DNA from: Eremothecium cymbalariae DBVPG#7215
Taxonomy: Eukaryota; Ascomycota; Saccharomycetes; Saccharomycetales; Saccharomycetaceae
Assembly (NCBI RefSeq): GCF_000235365.1
Contig: NC_016454.1
Location: forward strand, 682,001 to 746,000
Reading direction: 5' to 3'
Length of the DNA: 64,000 bases
Shown here: positions 55,593 to 64,000 of the stretch, piece by piece
Layout: each line of letters opens with the position of its first letter
How positions within the stretch are numbered: the stretch's first letter is position 1
Notes under the pieces: model-generated
Databases searched by the model: none
The model's input: the letters and a program-made list of their open reading frames with translations, nothing else
Told to the model about the DNA's origin: nothing
Made by a program: the position numbers and the translations under genes

Positions 55593-56006
55593 ATGCTATT
55601 ATAATTTGGACTACAGAGTTTTGTATTTGATGGTTTCTAGTGGATATATTATGGTTCTTATGACATGTTTTGTGGGCATTCCTGTGACTTGCATATATGA
55701 ATCTAAAAGAATCGTAACGGATGAATTAATAAAGTATTTACACGCTAATCAGGATGATACCCAAAATCTGGACGATATGATGACAAATATGGCCATGTTG
55801 TTATTACTATTATTATTTATTAAGCTGCATGCATAACATTAGTTATACAAAACACTTCATTAGGATGAGAACGATATGCGCCATAATGTAACAAAACAGA
55901 AATATAAAAACAAAACAGAAATATGAGGTATATGAAATTAATCAGTGCTACGTCTATTATGGTACAAAATTAGCTAACTGCAGAGGTAATGTGTTGTTCA
56001 TCTCTC
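55593..56006. other. Convergent spacer, unknown gene / YSF3
   Basis: 414 bp between two convergent genes. It contains one open frame (55630-55836), listed separately, with low support. Confidence 0.5.
55630..55836 (+). CDS. Candidate 68-residue membrane microprotein, doubtful
   Basis: ATG at 55630 (MVSSGYIMVLMTCFVGIPVT), then ESKRIVTDELIKYLHANQDD and a Leu run at the end. It would have one membrane segment and a short soluble part, a layout shared by small mitochondrial assembly factors. No homologue recognised. It follows the unknown gene by 37 bp and ends in simple TTA repeats, so it may be untranslated 3' sequence. Confidence 0.2.
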   Translation: MVSSGYIMVLMTCFVGIPVTCIYESKRIVTDELIKYLHANQDDTQNLDDMMTNMAMLLLLLLFIKLHA

Positions 56007-56325
56007 TCAATAATGTTCGTTTGTATAATCAACGCACATCTTTTCAATCATCTGCAATTTCGTCTCTGCCTTGGTATCATGGGGAGAGCTAATCATCGTA
56101 TATTCAAGAAGAGCACTATGATTAACTATGCTGCTGTAAGTATCCCTGTGAATTTGCGTAAAGAATTCATCCTTAGTGGTATCATCAGTACCCAGCCCAA
56201 TGTGCTTCTGCTTCATTATATGGAACAGTTGTTCCTGTCGTATTTTATCGGACTACATTACCATTCGCCTGTTAGTATACAGATCTTAAAAAGAATATAT
56301 TGACTTAAAGTTTTAAACATACCAT
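56007..56325 (-). CDS. YSF3: SF3b subunit Ysf3/SF3b10, spliced; exon 1 is the ATG alone
   Basis: Small component of the U2 snRNP SF3b complex. Exons: 56323-56325 (ATG only) and 56007-56252; 82 residues. Exon 2 reads SDKIRQEQLFHIMKQKHIGLG and continues with DDTTKDEFFTQIHRD and SALLEYTMISS, aligning with S. cerevisiae Ysf3 (KQKYIGLG...). The 70-base intron (56253-56322) has GTATGT directly after the ATG, branch sequence TACTAAC (56277-56271) and TAG at its end. S. cerevisiae YNL138W-A also has an intron, as I recall after the first codon. An in-frame ATG inside exon 2 would give a 69-residue product lacking conserved residues. Divergent from THO2 with 214 bp between starts. Confidence 0.93.
56253..56322 (-). 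other. YSF3: YSF3 spliceosomal intron
   Basis: 70 bases, phase 0. 5' site GTATGT, branch TACTAAC about 18 bases before the 3' TAG. An intron of this size is near the short end for yeast. Confidence 0.92.
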
Positions 56326-56539
56326 GGTATATCTATAGCAGCCTTTAGGTATCGTTCCAAGGAAACTGCTAATGGTTTTCAGTTGGTGCTTCTGTATGTA
56401 GTGAAAATTAATTCTACGATTTTTTAAGACAGAAAACTTTTCGGTGATTTCCTTTAGAGAAAGAAGACTTCTTGCCAAAGTAATAACGGTTGACATACAA
56501 CAAGTAATAGAACCATTAAGAGCATTCATTTTGCAACAG

Positions 56540-59500
56540 ATGTCAATCATTGGAAAGTTAAATAGTTTAGCTAAAGAGCATACTCCTTTTAAAAGAACTA
56601 TATTCACGGATGAGTTCTTGAAAGATTGGCAAGGCAATTCTAGCAAGCTTCTGGAGCGATATGATTCGATAGAGGAGAGTTCGGAGAAAGATAATCTCAT
56701 CTATGACATATTCAATGAGGCTATGGTATTCACTAATAAGGAATTCAAGGATCTACTTAATGATGATTATGGGATGTTAGGAGAATTTTTGTCTAAGTTA
56801 TGTGAGAAGAATAGTCAGGCTAATCCGCGTATGCTGGCCAATATCATAAATTACTTCCCTAGGTCTCTAGAAGATGATAGCAATGTCATTGCGCTTATTG
56901 GAGCGATACGTGGCGTTGATTTTGAGTTTTCTGCTAGTTTAGTAGAGAAACTATTAACCCACAGATGGACAAAAGAACAAACATCGTTGTACAAACGAAA
57001 TCTCATATCAGAAAAATACCACTTAAAAAAGTATAATCTGTTATTTGAATGCGCCCCAGGCTTTTCTCAGATATGTTCGTTGTTACATGTGGCATACTCT
57101 GATAAAGATAGGTTTCAATCTCTGAAATATTACTGGAATCAGATGCAATTTATTGCAGGAAAATATACCTTGGACCCAATTCGTGTTTTAGATGTGGTCC
57201 TCAGAATTTCATCCATATATATCCATAATCACTATGATTTTCTGCTGGACTTATTGAAAGTTTCCGATTATTGGCCTCATGAAATCTCAGATCCGTTTGA
57301 CTGGAATAAATTGAATTATGGTGGCAATGTAGTTGCTTCACGGCTGATCGCCTACAAATTATCTAACGAAAAATTTGATCATAAGTATATGGACATGGTC
57401 TGCATATTGATAAAAGAAGGTTTCATCTCGTATATTTCTATCTTTGAGGCTTTGAGGCCTGATGAAGAGACAGTGCAAACTTATGTTGAAGAGTATTATG
57501 CCGATTTAGAAAAGCAGTCTTCAGAAGGAGTTTTAAATCCCTTAGCTATGGCTGCGGCATTACCGGATGAAGATGAAACCTCTGCACCTGCAGCTAATGG
57601 GGAACAGAAGAGCGATGGCCAAGTTAATGTAAAGAAAGAGAAGGAAAGGCAGGAACAGAGAGAGGAAAAGGAAAGGAAGAATAGACACTATAGGGTGAAG
57701 CGGACTGGGAAGTGGAGATTAGTAACAAGTTGCCTAAATCATGGACTATTATTCCCTGCATTGTATTCCATAAAAAAAAATGAAAAGGTCGCATTATCTA
57801 TTGACGCCCTGGTAGAGGCGTGTATTAGAATATTTGATTACATGATACAACCATTATATGAACAGGCAATTAATGCACCAAAATGTAACGCTGTTTCTAG
57901 AGTCACCATGAAAATGTCGAATAGTGGTTTACCATCTAAAGAGCCGCGTTTAATTCATGAATATGTATCTCCAAATGTGAGTGAGCGGTTCCTGTTTAAT
58001 GTGAAGTATTCATTTTATTATACTGAGTGGACCGATAAGTTACCTGTTCTTCACAATATTGAAGACTTATTTCGTTATTCTCATCAGATACTTGGTCTTC
58101 TTGGTCCAAGACTGTCGGTGTCTTCATCTGTAATTACCAAACTCAATTCTATTGCAGTTCATGATATTGAATCTTCAAATAACTCCGAAGATACAATAGA
58201 GATGTGGATTAACTATTTTAGAAAATTTATATTTCCTGCAATTGCTGCTATAGAAGACGACTTCGTGCCAAATTTATCCGCCTATGAATTAATGAAAAGA
58301 TTCCCATTTGAAAAACGGTACTTTTTGTATAATGAAATGTACACTAAGACATCAAACGATAACGTCTTTGTTAGATTGGCCTTTAATAAAGTGGGGAAAA
58401 GGATAAAAACTTTATTAAAATCCTTAAGTATTGATGACATCGCTGATAAGGTAAATGATGTTTCGAGAATTGTATCCAGTAATCCGCTAGCGGCATTGGG
58501 ACCCATTGTTAATCAAATTGAGAATTATGATAAGGTTTCAGAACTTGTTGTGATTTCAGCAAATAAGTTTCCTAAAATTGCTTACGATATCTTACAATAT
58601 GTTCTATTGTTGAAATTGACTTCAGGCAGAAATTTATTACAGAGTGACGGTATAAATCAAAACACTTGGATCCAACGGCTAAGTGTATTCATCGCTGGAT
58701 TGGCAAAGTCTTGCCCTGAAATGGATTTAACGAATATATTGACTTTCTTAGTGAAGAGTTTGCATAAGAATCGCAATGTATCCTTTCCGGTTCTTAAGGA
58801 ACTAATATCTAAGGTTGGCGGGATTCAAAATTTGAATCACGTAAGTTCTCAACAACTCCAGATGCTAAATTCTGGGCCTTCGCTGCAAAAAGTTGCCAGA
58901 TCTTTGATATTAGACACAAGACAAGATACATTTGAAGCTGCACGAGCAATCACACAAGTCTTTGTGAAATTAAATGCTATTACTGAGTTAATCGTAATGC
59001 TTTGCAACCTGAATATTTCAAATCAATCTGATGATATACATTATAAAATATTGTCTACTAAATGTGACGATTCTAATTCTTTGTTGTGGACACTAATTGA
59101 AATGTTAAAACATACACTATCATTGGAGGAATTTGTTTCCAATGTTTTGCCATTTTATGAACTGGTAAATGACTATAATGTACCAATTGAATGGAGCTTT
59201 CATATATGGAGAGATTTTTTTGATGAGAAAATCCACGAAGGTGATGAATCTATGAAACAAATTGATGAAATTATTGAAAAAACTGAATTTAAATATGTGT
59301 CATTTGAGAATTTAAACAAGGAATTATTTACTAATTTCTGGAAATTGTCGCTTTATGATGTGCAGTTTAACAAAGCGTTATATGATAAAACTACAAGCGC
59401 TTTAAACTCAAAGTTAAATGCGGTAAAATTACAGCGTGAGCGCAATTCCATTATGAACGATGTACAAGAAGTAATGTCGAACTGTTTAGCTCATCAAAGG

Positions 59501-61309
59501 GCCTTTAAGCAAATACAAGAACTTTTGCAGGGAAATAAAGAAAAGTGGCTCCCAGAGTTGAACGCTGAAACAAATCAAGCATTCTTTCAGTTCTGTATTC
59601 TACCAAGGACTTTATTTTCTTCTGCCGACGCAATTTACAGTGCACTGTTCATTGTTGAACTTTGTGGTATTCAGAATTCTTTCAGTATCTTCAAATTTTT
59701 TGTTGATTCTCATATCCTTGGTGGTCTTCTGTTCTCCTGTACTGTTACTGAGTCAGCTAATATGGGCTTTTTCACTAATGTTTTACTAAATACTTTTGAA
59801 AAAGCTAGGTCTGAAGGTGTCTTTGATAACTGCAGCCTTGAGGAGATCTATCGATTACATTCTATTATGATAGGAGATTTGACTGGTTTGCTAGCTGAAT
59901 CGAATTACATGTCAATTAGGAATAGTATTGAATTTCTCAATCAAATTTCACATAAATTCCCAGTTGTTGATGAGCATATAAAGGAACTTTGTCATTCTTT
60001 GGAATATAAGTTAGTCGGTGATAATAGAGAAGATATAAGATTACCCTGTAATGCTTTAATTGGTCACCTCAAAAGCCGTCTAAAGAATGCTTCCCGGAAA
60101 CAAGATTTTTATGAGCTTCCGGAGGAGGAATTGTTAGAAATCCGTAAACTTGATGAAGAACGTATGCTAATCAAAAAATATCAGGAGTCATTAGCTCAAG
60201 AAGACGAAGCAAAGAAGTTGGAAGAGGAAAGTAAGATGAATATATTAAAGCCTCTAGATGATAGAGTGGAGAGCAGATATATGGCAAATACAGGTGAAGC
60301 TGATAGTACAGACGCAGAAAAGACGAAACAGCAATCAGAAGCTGTCTCCTGTCAACTCCATCAGATTTTAGATAACATGGACCAAGTGCTAAATCTCCTA
60401 AGAACTGAATCAGCTGAAGAAGCACCAAGATTTATTAGAGTCGTTTTCTTCAAAAATGAATTTAAGAAAGTTATCAATGACTACAAAGGTGACCTTGAAG
60501 GTTTTAGGAAAAATATTGCTAATATTTTGGTTGACTATTTCTACAGTATGGTGCAGTGGCCCCAAAGTAATCCAACATTTGTCCAGAAGGCCCGGGATAT
60601 TAAGACAGCATGTTTGAAATGTAATGCCCCTATTAGCAAGGCAACGAAGATAAAGGTGATGGCTGATGACCTATATGGCGAAGATATAGCGTCCTCCTGG
60701 GCAACCAATCCCAAAGCAGCTAGAACAAATAGAGAAAGTCGGTTTGCAGGTGCTAAACCAGTACCTAACCTAACTTCTGATACAAGTACTTCAAACGAGA
60801 ACAAGTGGAAGACTGAACGAGTGGAAAAAACTGCAATAGACACTAGAAATACTTCGAGATATGCCGATGAGGATACAAAGTCATCAACACAAACCAAAAA
60901 AGATGACAAGCCATCCGGTTCCCGTTTCAACAACGGCAAGGTGCCCGTTAAAAAGCCTGTTGATAATAAACAAGATCAAAAGCCATCCAACAGTCTACGT
61001 AACAGAGTCGGTTCCAGATTCGAAGGTAGGCAAGAAAACAGCACTAGATTTTCTGGCCCTAGAGCAGACCCTATAAGATTCCCCACAGCCCCTGCCCGTC
61101 ATGCAGAACCTGTTAACGAAAGTCGATTTCGAAATATGCCCAAAGAACTGTCACGGAAACGAGCTGCTGAAGATTACAGATACGGTGATAGCAAGCGTCA
61201 GAGACAGGAAGATGATAATCGAAGAAAACCAACCAAAGAAACTCGTGGAGAACAACACCCAACTGCTATTCTGAGTCAGAAGAAAGGTGGATTCAGTAGA
61301 TTTCGATAA
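56540..61309 (+). CDS. THO2: THO complex subunit Tho2 (THOC2)
   Basis: Largest scaffold subunit of the THO/TREX complex, coupling transcription elongation to mRNA export and preventing R-loops. 1589 residues, near S. cerevisiae (about 1597). I start at the ATG at 56540 (MSIIGKLNSLAKEHTPF), which lines up with the yeast N-terminus; the frame runs 32 codons further only from a GTG. Conserved segments: LKKYNLLFECAPGFSQ, GKYTLDPIRVLDVVLRISS, NPLAMAAALP, FPFEKRYFLYNEMYTK, NPLAALGPIVNQIENYDKVS and MSIRNSIEFLNQISHKFPVV. The C-terminal 250 residues are basic and disordered (SRFEGRQENSTRFSGPR, SRKRAAEDYRYGDSKRQR) and act in nucleic acid binding in the family. Orthologue of YNL139C. Confidence 0.97.
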   Translation: MSIIGKLNSLAKEHTPFKRTIFTDEFLKDWQGNSSKLLERYDSIEESSEKDNLIYDIFNEAMVFTNKEFKDLLNDDYGMLGEFLSKLCEKNSQANPRMLANIINYFPRSLEDDSNVIALIGAIRGVDFEFSASLVEKLLTHRWTKEQTSLYKRNLISEKYHLKKYNLLFECAPGFSQICSLLHVAYSDKDRFQSLKYYWNQMQFIAGKYTLDPIRVLDVVLRISSIYIHNHYDFLLDLLKVSDYWPHEISDPFDWNKLNYGGNVVASRLIAYKLSNEKFDHKYMDMVCILIKEGFISYISIFEALRPDEETVQTYVEEYYADLEKQSSEGVLNPLAMAAALPDEDETSAPAANGEQKSDGQVNVKKEKERQEQREEKERKNRHYRVKRTGKWRLVTSCLNHGLLFPALYSIKKNEKVALSIDALVEACIRIFDYMIQPLYEQAINAPKCNAVSRVTMKMSNSGLPSKEPRLIHEYVSPNVSERFLFNVKYSFYYTEWTDKLPVLHNIEDLFRYSHQILGLLGPRLSVSSSVITKLNSIAVHDIESSNNSEDTIEMWINYFRKFIFPAIAAIEDDFVPNLSAYELMKRFPFEKRYFLYNEMYTKTSNDNVFVRLAFNKVGKRIKTLLKSLSIDDIADKVNDVSRIVSSNPLAALGPIVNQIENYDKVSELVVISANKFPKIAYDILQYVLLLKLTSGRNLLQSDGINQNTWIQRLSVFIAGLAKSCPEMDLTNILTFLVKSLHKNRNVSFPVLKELISKVGGIQNLNHVSSQQLQMLNSGPSLQKVARSLILDTRQDTFEAARAITQVFVKLNAITELIVMLCNLNISNQSDDIHYKILSTKCDDSNSLLWTLIEMLKHTLSLEEFVSNVLPFYELVNDYNVPIEWSFHIWRDFFDEKIHEGDESMKQIDEIIEKTEFKYVSFENLNKELFTNFWKLSLYDVQFNKALYDKTTSALNSKLNAVKLQRERNSIMNDVQEVMSNCLAHQRAFKQIQELLQGNKEKWLPELNAETNQAFFQFCILPRTLFSSADAIYSALFIVELCGIQNSFSIFKFFVDSHILGGLLFSCTVTESANMGFFTNVLLNTFEKARSEGVFDNCSLEEIYRLHSIMIGDLTGLLAESNYMSIRNSIEFLNQISHKFPVVDEHIKELCHSLEYKLVGDNREDIRLPCNALIGHLKSRLKNASRKQDFYELPEEELLEIRKLDEERMLIKKYQESLAQEDEAKKLEEESKMNILKPLDDRVESRYMANTGEADSTDAEKTKQQSEAVSCQLHQILDNMDQVLNLLRTESAEEAPRFIRVVFFKNEFKKVINDYKGDLEGFRKNIANILVDYFYSMVQWPQSNPTFVQKARDIKTACLKCNAPISKATKIKVMADDLYGEDIASSWATNPKAARTNRESRFAGAKPVPNLTSDTSTSNENKWKTERVEKTAIDTRNTSRYADEDTKSSTQTKKDDKPSGSRFNNGKVPVKKPVDNKQDQKPSNSLRNRVGSRFEGRQENSTRFSGPRADPIRFPTAPARHAEPVNESRFRNMPKELSRKRAAEDYRYGDSKRQRQEDDNRRKPTKETRGEQHPTAILSQKKGGFSRFR

Positions 61310-61384
61310 GTAGATAGGTTCCGAGCGACCTCGGCAGTCGTTGACATAATGAACTTATAATCAAAATGTTGTTATTCAATATGG

Positions 61385-61392
61385 TCACGTGA
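61385..61392. promoter_or_regulatory. TCACGTGA site upstream of INN1
   Basis: Third intergenic TCACGTGA, 164 bp before INN1, within the 246 bp THO2-INN1 spacer. Confidence 0.4.
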
Positions 61393-61555
61393 ACAGTCCA
61401 GCACTTTGATTTTTTATTTTGGGCCAGCCTTTTGCTTACATTTAGATACCGTGCGAAACTTTTGACATTTGATTTTACGGTTTGACTATTTAATATATCA
61501 GATTTTTTATTACACCATAACAAGGATATTGAATTGTGTGTATTAGTAAAATAAG

Positions 61556-62701
61556 ATGGGTTTGGGGGATAGTATACTTGGTGGGGTAAATGGTACTCTC
61601 GATGTGTTTGTGAGGAAGGCAAAGGACTTACCGAACTTGAGAAAAATCGATAAGCAAGATCCATTTGTGAAATTGAGAATTGCACATATAACAATTGTTT
61701 CAGATACAGTATATAGAGGCGGTCAAATACCGGTTTTTGATTTTCATGCTGTATTTGAGCTTACTCCAGGTATGAAGCATGAGTTGCATGTGGAGTTATA
61801 TGATGATCATAAACATGGGTCTAAAATTATTGGGAGATGTGTTGTTGATCTAAAGCCTGCTCTTTACAGTGATCCTGAAGATGGCTATGATCGTTGGTAT
61901 GAGCTAAATCTGGGGGATGATGAGACAGGTAAGATATATATCGAGCTGACATTTAAGCCACACACTCCGAACAGCCAGCCTGAATCATGCATTCAATCTG
62001 TATCTTCTGCTGTTTCCCATTCAGTTTCTAAAAGAGGGCCACCACTGCCATCAGAGATCCCTTACGTCCCATATGGTAAAGGGCAATTAACACCAGGTCC
62101 ACCGAAAAAGAGCCCAGAGTATGTGCATGGAGGTCATGTGGGCCAACCGTTGCCTATTCGAAGACGCGCTCCGGACACCCTCCAGTACATTCCAGCAACT
62201 CCTGGTTCACAGCCAGAAAACGAATTAAACGAGATTCCCAACTTTAGCTCTAGCATCGACTCCATCGAGGACATCGAACTGCGTAGCTCGCATAATTCGC
62301 AAGAAACAGGCATTACTGCCAAACTGAAACAACTGAAGGAGAGATGGAATAATTTTAAGCAAGGCAGTGGTGAGCACCATCAAGATACTCGCGCTGATGT
62401 TGATCTAGAAGCGCTACAAAGAGTAGTGGGTGTAAGTCCAGAACGTGTCAAATCTACTTTATCACATCACTCGGCACATTTGTCTAAGCTTGAATTACAA
62501 CCACCTCTACCACCATTACCAGTGGACGCGGACAGAAAATCTCGCAGTTTAAGCCCTTCACAATACAGTCCACAGCAAATATCCAGATCAAGAAGCCCTG
62601 CCTTTGTCCGCAAGTCGATGGATCTTCCACCACTCCCCCAAGAGGCTATCCATAGGCAGCCTCGTTTGCCTGTTAGAAAAAGACCTCCCTCTAAATACTG
62701 A
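61556..62701 (+). CDS. INN1: Cytokinesis C2-domain protein Inn1
   Basis: Bud-neck protein required for primary septum formation and ring ingression, through Hof1, Cyk3 and Chs2. 381 residues. An N-terminal C2 domain (about 8-135) starts GGVNGTLDVFVRKAKDLPNL, followed by KIDKQDPFVKLRI, then VELYDDHKHGSKIIGR. The C-terminus is disordered with several PxxP motifs for SH3 partners: RGPPLPSEIP, QPPLPPLPVD, DLPPLPQEA, and ends LPVRKRPPSKY. Orthologue of YNL152W. Confidence 0.93.
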   Translation: MGLGDSILGGVNGTLDVFVRKAKDLPNLRKIDKQDPFVKLRIAHITIVSDTVYRGGQIPVFDFHAVFELTPGMKHELHVELYDDHKHGSKIIGRCVVDLKPALYSDPEDGYDRWYELNLGDDETGKIYIELTFKPHTPNSQPESCIQSVSSAVSHSVSKRGPPLPSEIPYVPYGKGQLTPGPPKKSPEYVHGGHVGQPLPIRRRAPDTLQYIPATPGSQPENELNEIPNFSSSIDSIEDIELRSSHNSQETGITAKLKQLKERWNNFKQGSGEHHQDTRADVDLEALQRVVGVSPERVKSTLSHHSAHLSKLELQPPLPPLPVDADRKSRSLSPSQYSPQQISRSRSPAFVRKSMDLPPLPQEAIHRQPRLPVRKRPPSKY

Positions 62702-63318
62702 ATGAGAGAAATAAACTGTGCCTTATTACTTTATTACGACGCTACTTGTTACTTTTGTAGCTAATTGTTACATTTAATTATGAATTGGAATGACTGCGGA
62801 ATTTGTAGTTACCGCGAAGAGCTTCTATGCATGCGTCGTTCGATTACTTGATTCCGAAATCGTGCTGTCTAATTACATTTTTGTCGAAAATCGTGGCGCA
62901 AAGCGTATATAGCAAGCAAAAAAATAAATCGTACCAGCAACCAGTTCCTAAAACATTAAGTTTTCGTGCTCAAGTTCTAGTTAAAGTTTGCCTGTGTGTT
63001 ATAAATATTTTAGGCATCTCTCTTGTTCTGGCACTGTCGAAAAAAGCAGTGATGCATTTAGCATACAAATCGAGGTTGTCTAACTGCAGCTAATTAAAGT
63101 AAGATGATCATCAACGGGCTCTTATTGTTGTTTACAGTGATGATTGGTTTTCTATGTATCCACCCCGGCCACCTTCTAATGACAAGAATAGCTTTTGAAT
63201 TCTAATTGGATTTTGAATAACGAAATCTCTGGAAATATGTGAAAAATGATGCAAAATAGATATATAGAGATTCTCGAACTTTGAGCAAATACGTTAAATG
63301 CAAATGATTATATACAAT
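62702..63318. other. Convergent spacer INN1 / RPC31
   Basis: 617 bp between convergent stops. One 88-codon frame (62827-63093) exists but has no support. I see no RNA gene. Confidence 0.6.
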
Positions 63319-64000
63319 TCAAAATGCTGGCTCATCAGCATAATCATCTTCTCCATCGTATTCATCTTCTCCATCATCGAAATACTTTTCTGCATTGTAG
63401 TCATCGTCATCATCATCGTCAAAGTCATCGTCCATATCATCTTCCAAGTTGTCACCATTATTCTCCTTCTCCTCGTCAGCATCATCTTCGTTTTCAACTA
63501 ATTCTTTCAGCTTTTCTAATATAGGTATTCCACTATCATCATCTTGTGCTTTTCCGGTGAAGATATCATCAACTGTCTTCAACTTGGATAACATCAGTAG
63601 CTTCTTCTTGTTAATACCCATCACTTGGTACAATTCTTTGGGGAAAAATTCTATATTGAATGGATGCTCATCCACCGACGTTCCAATTTTTCTCTTCTTT
63701 AGATATTTATCAGAATAACGTTCTACGCCATCGTCAAGACCTTTATCAATCAGTTTCTTGGACGTTTTGTTCCCATCTTCGGATTCCTCAACAGATAATA
63801 ACATGGAGCCTGTGTAAAAGGGGCCATCTTTTACTGAATTAATGAAATTTATATATTTTAAGGCAATCACCCTCTCCTTAGCATTGATCGGGTTGTTAAC
63901 TGGCAATAGTGTCGTAGGACCTTCTGTATTCTCGATACCACCAACATCACTATAGTCGAGACCAAATGGCAAAGCGCTAAATGACGATGTCTTCACACTT
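63319..64000 (-). CDS. RPC31: RNA polymerase III subunit C31, 5' end cut by window
   Basis: Subunit C31 of RNA polymerase III; with C82 and C34 it forms the initiation trimer. 226 residues are visible; roughly the first 25 (Gly/Arg-rich in S. cerevisiae) lie beyond the window. Visible: SFSALPFGLDYSDVGGIENT, YINFINSVKDGPFYTGSM, SDKYLKKRK, PFNIEFFPKELYQVMGINK and the long acidic tail (DDDFDDDDDDDYNAEKYFDD) ending DYADEPAF, much like the S. cerevisiae end. Orthologue of YNL151C, in inverted orientation with INN1. Confidence 0.93.
   Translation of the reverse strand, partial: SVKTSSFSALPFGLDYSDVGGIENTEGPTTLLPVNNPINAKERVIALKYINFINSVKDGPFYTGSMLLSVEESEDGNKTSKKLIDKGLDDGVERYSDKYLKKRKIGTSVDEHPFNIEFFPKELYQVMGINKKKLLMLSKLKTVDDIFTGKAQDDDSGIPILEKLKELVENEDDADEEKENNGDNLEDDMDDDFDDDDDDDYNAEKYFDDGEDEYDGEDDYADEPAF

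Noticed and set aside
56444..56539. N-terminal extension of THO2
   Set aside because: The frame opens from a GTG. The ATG at 56540 aligns with the yeast N-terminus and leaves room for the divergent YSF3 promoter.
62827..63093. 88-codon frame between INN1 and RPC31 with one hydrophobic stretch
   Set aside because: No recognisable family, no promoter signal, and it lies between two convergent 3' ends.

Overview
The window is nuclear DNA of a budding yeast of the family Saccharomycetaceae. Gene density is high, genes are almost intron-free, the one spliced gene uses the yeast GTATGT / TACTAAC signals, and CTG reads as leucine at conserved positions (for example in FPR1 and NAM9), so this is not a CUG-Ser yeast. 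From 1 to 45.3 kb the gene order interleaves orthologues of two S. cerevisiae arms: the YJL102-YJL111 series and the YKR023-YKR035 series. They appear once each, with single genes standing for duplicate pairs (SET3/SET4, GZF3/DAL80). That is the pattern of a lineage that did not undergo the whole-genome duplication (Kluyveromyces, Lachancea, Eremothecium, Torulaspora and similar). I cannot fix the species.

Layout. 1-11.4 kb: MEF2 (3' end cut by the window), GCN3, RPC37, DBP7, GSM1, RQT4, and an H/ACA snoRNA that structure and position point to as snR37. 11.6-24 kb: PAM16, SET3/SET4, a 2.6 kb stretch without a recognisable gene, the meiotic kinase IME2, a 1.4 kb divergent promoter, and an unbroken PRM10-type transporter gene. 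24-43.5 kb: UTP10, GMH1, an unrecognised 564-residue protein, SPO14, a 2.4 kb regulatory region rich in GATA sites, GZF3, DID2. 43.6-46 kb: CCT7, then an intron-containing tRNA-Leu(CAA) at the point where synteny switches. 46.5-61.3 kb: a block colinear with S. cerevisiae YNL134-YNL139 (YNL134C reductase, FPR1, EAF7, NAM9, SRV2, YSF3, THO2), with a Cwp-type cell-wall protein and a small unknown gene inserted. 61.5-64 kb: INN1 and RPC31 (5' end cut), an inverted YNL151-152 pair.

The genes are mostly housekeeping: translation (GCN3, MEF2, NAM9), ribosome biogenesis and quality control (DBP7, UTP10, snR37, RQT4), Pol III (RPC37, RPC31), mRNA export and splicing (THO2, YSF3), chromatin (SET3, EAF7), with meiosis and nitrogen regulators (IME2, SPO14, GZF3). 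They do not form one pathway. I found no bacterial-type system, transposon or CRISPR. The most interesting signals are: a YSF3 gene whose first exon is only the ATG; the H/ACA RNA; three 14-bp tandem copies of a Yap1-type site before the YNL134C orthologue; two GC-rich hairpins in one convergent spacer; a G-quadruplex-like tract before GZF3; meiotic URS1 and T4C-like sites before IME2; and two unrecognised genes.
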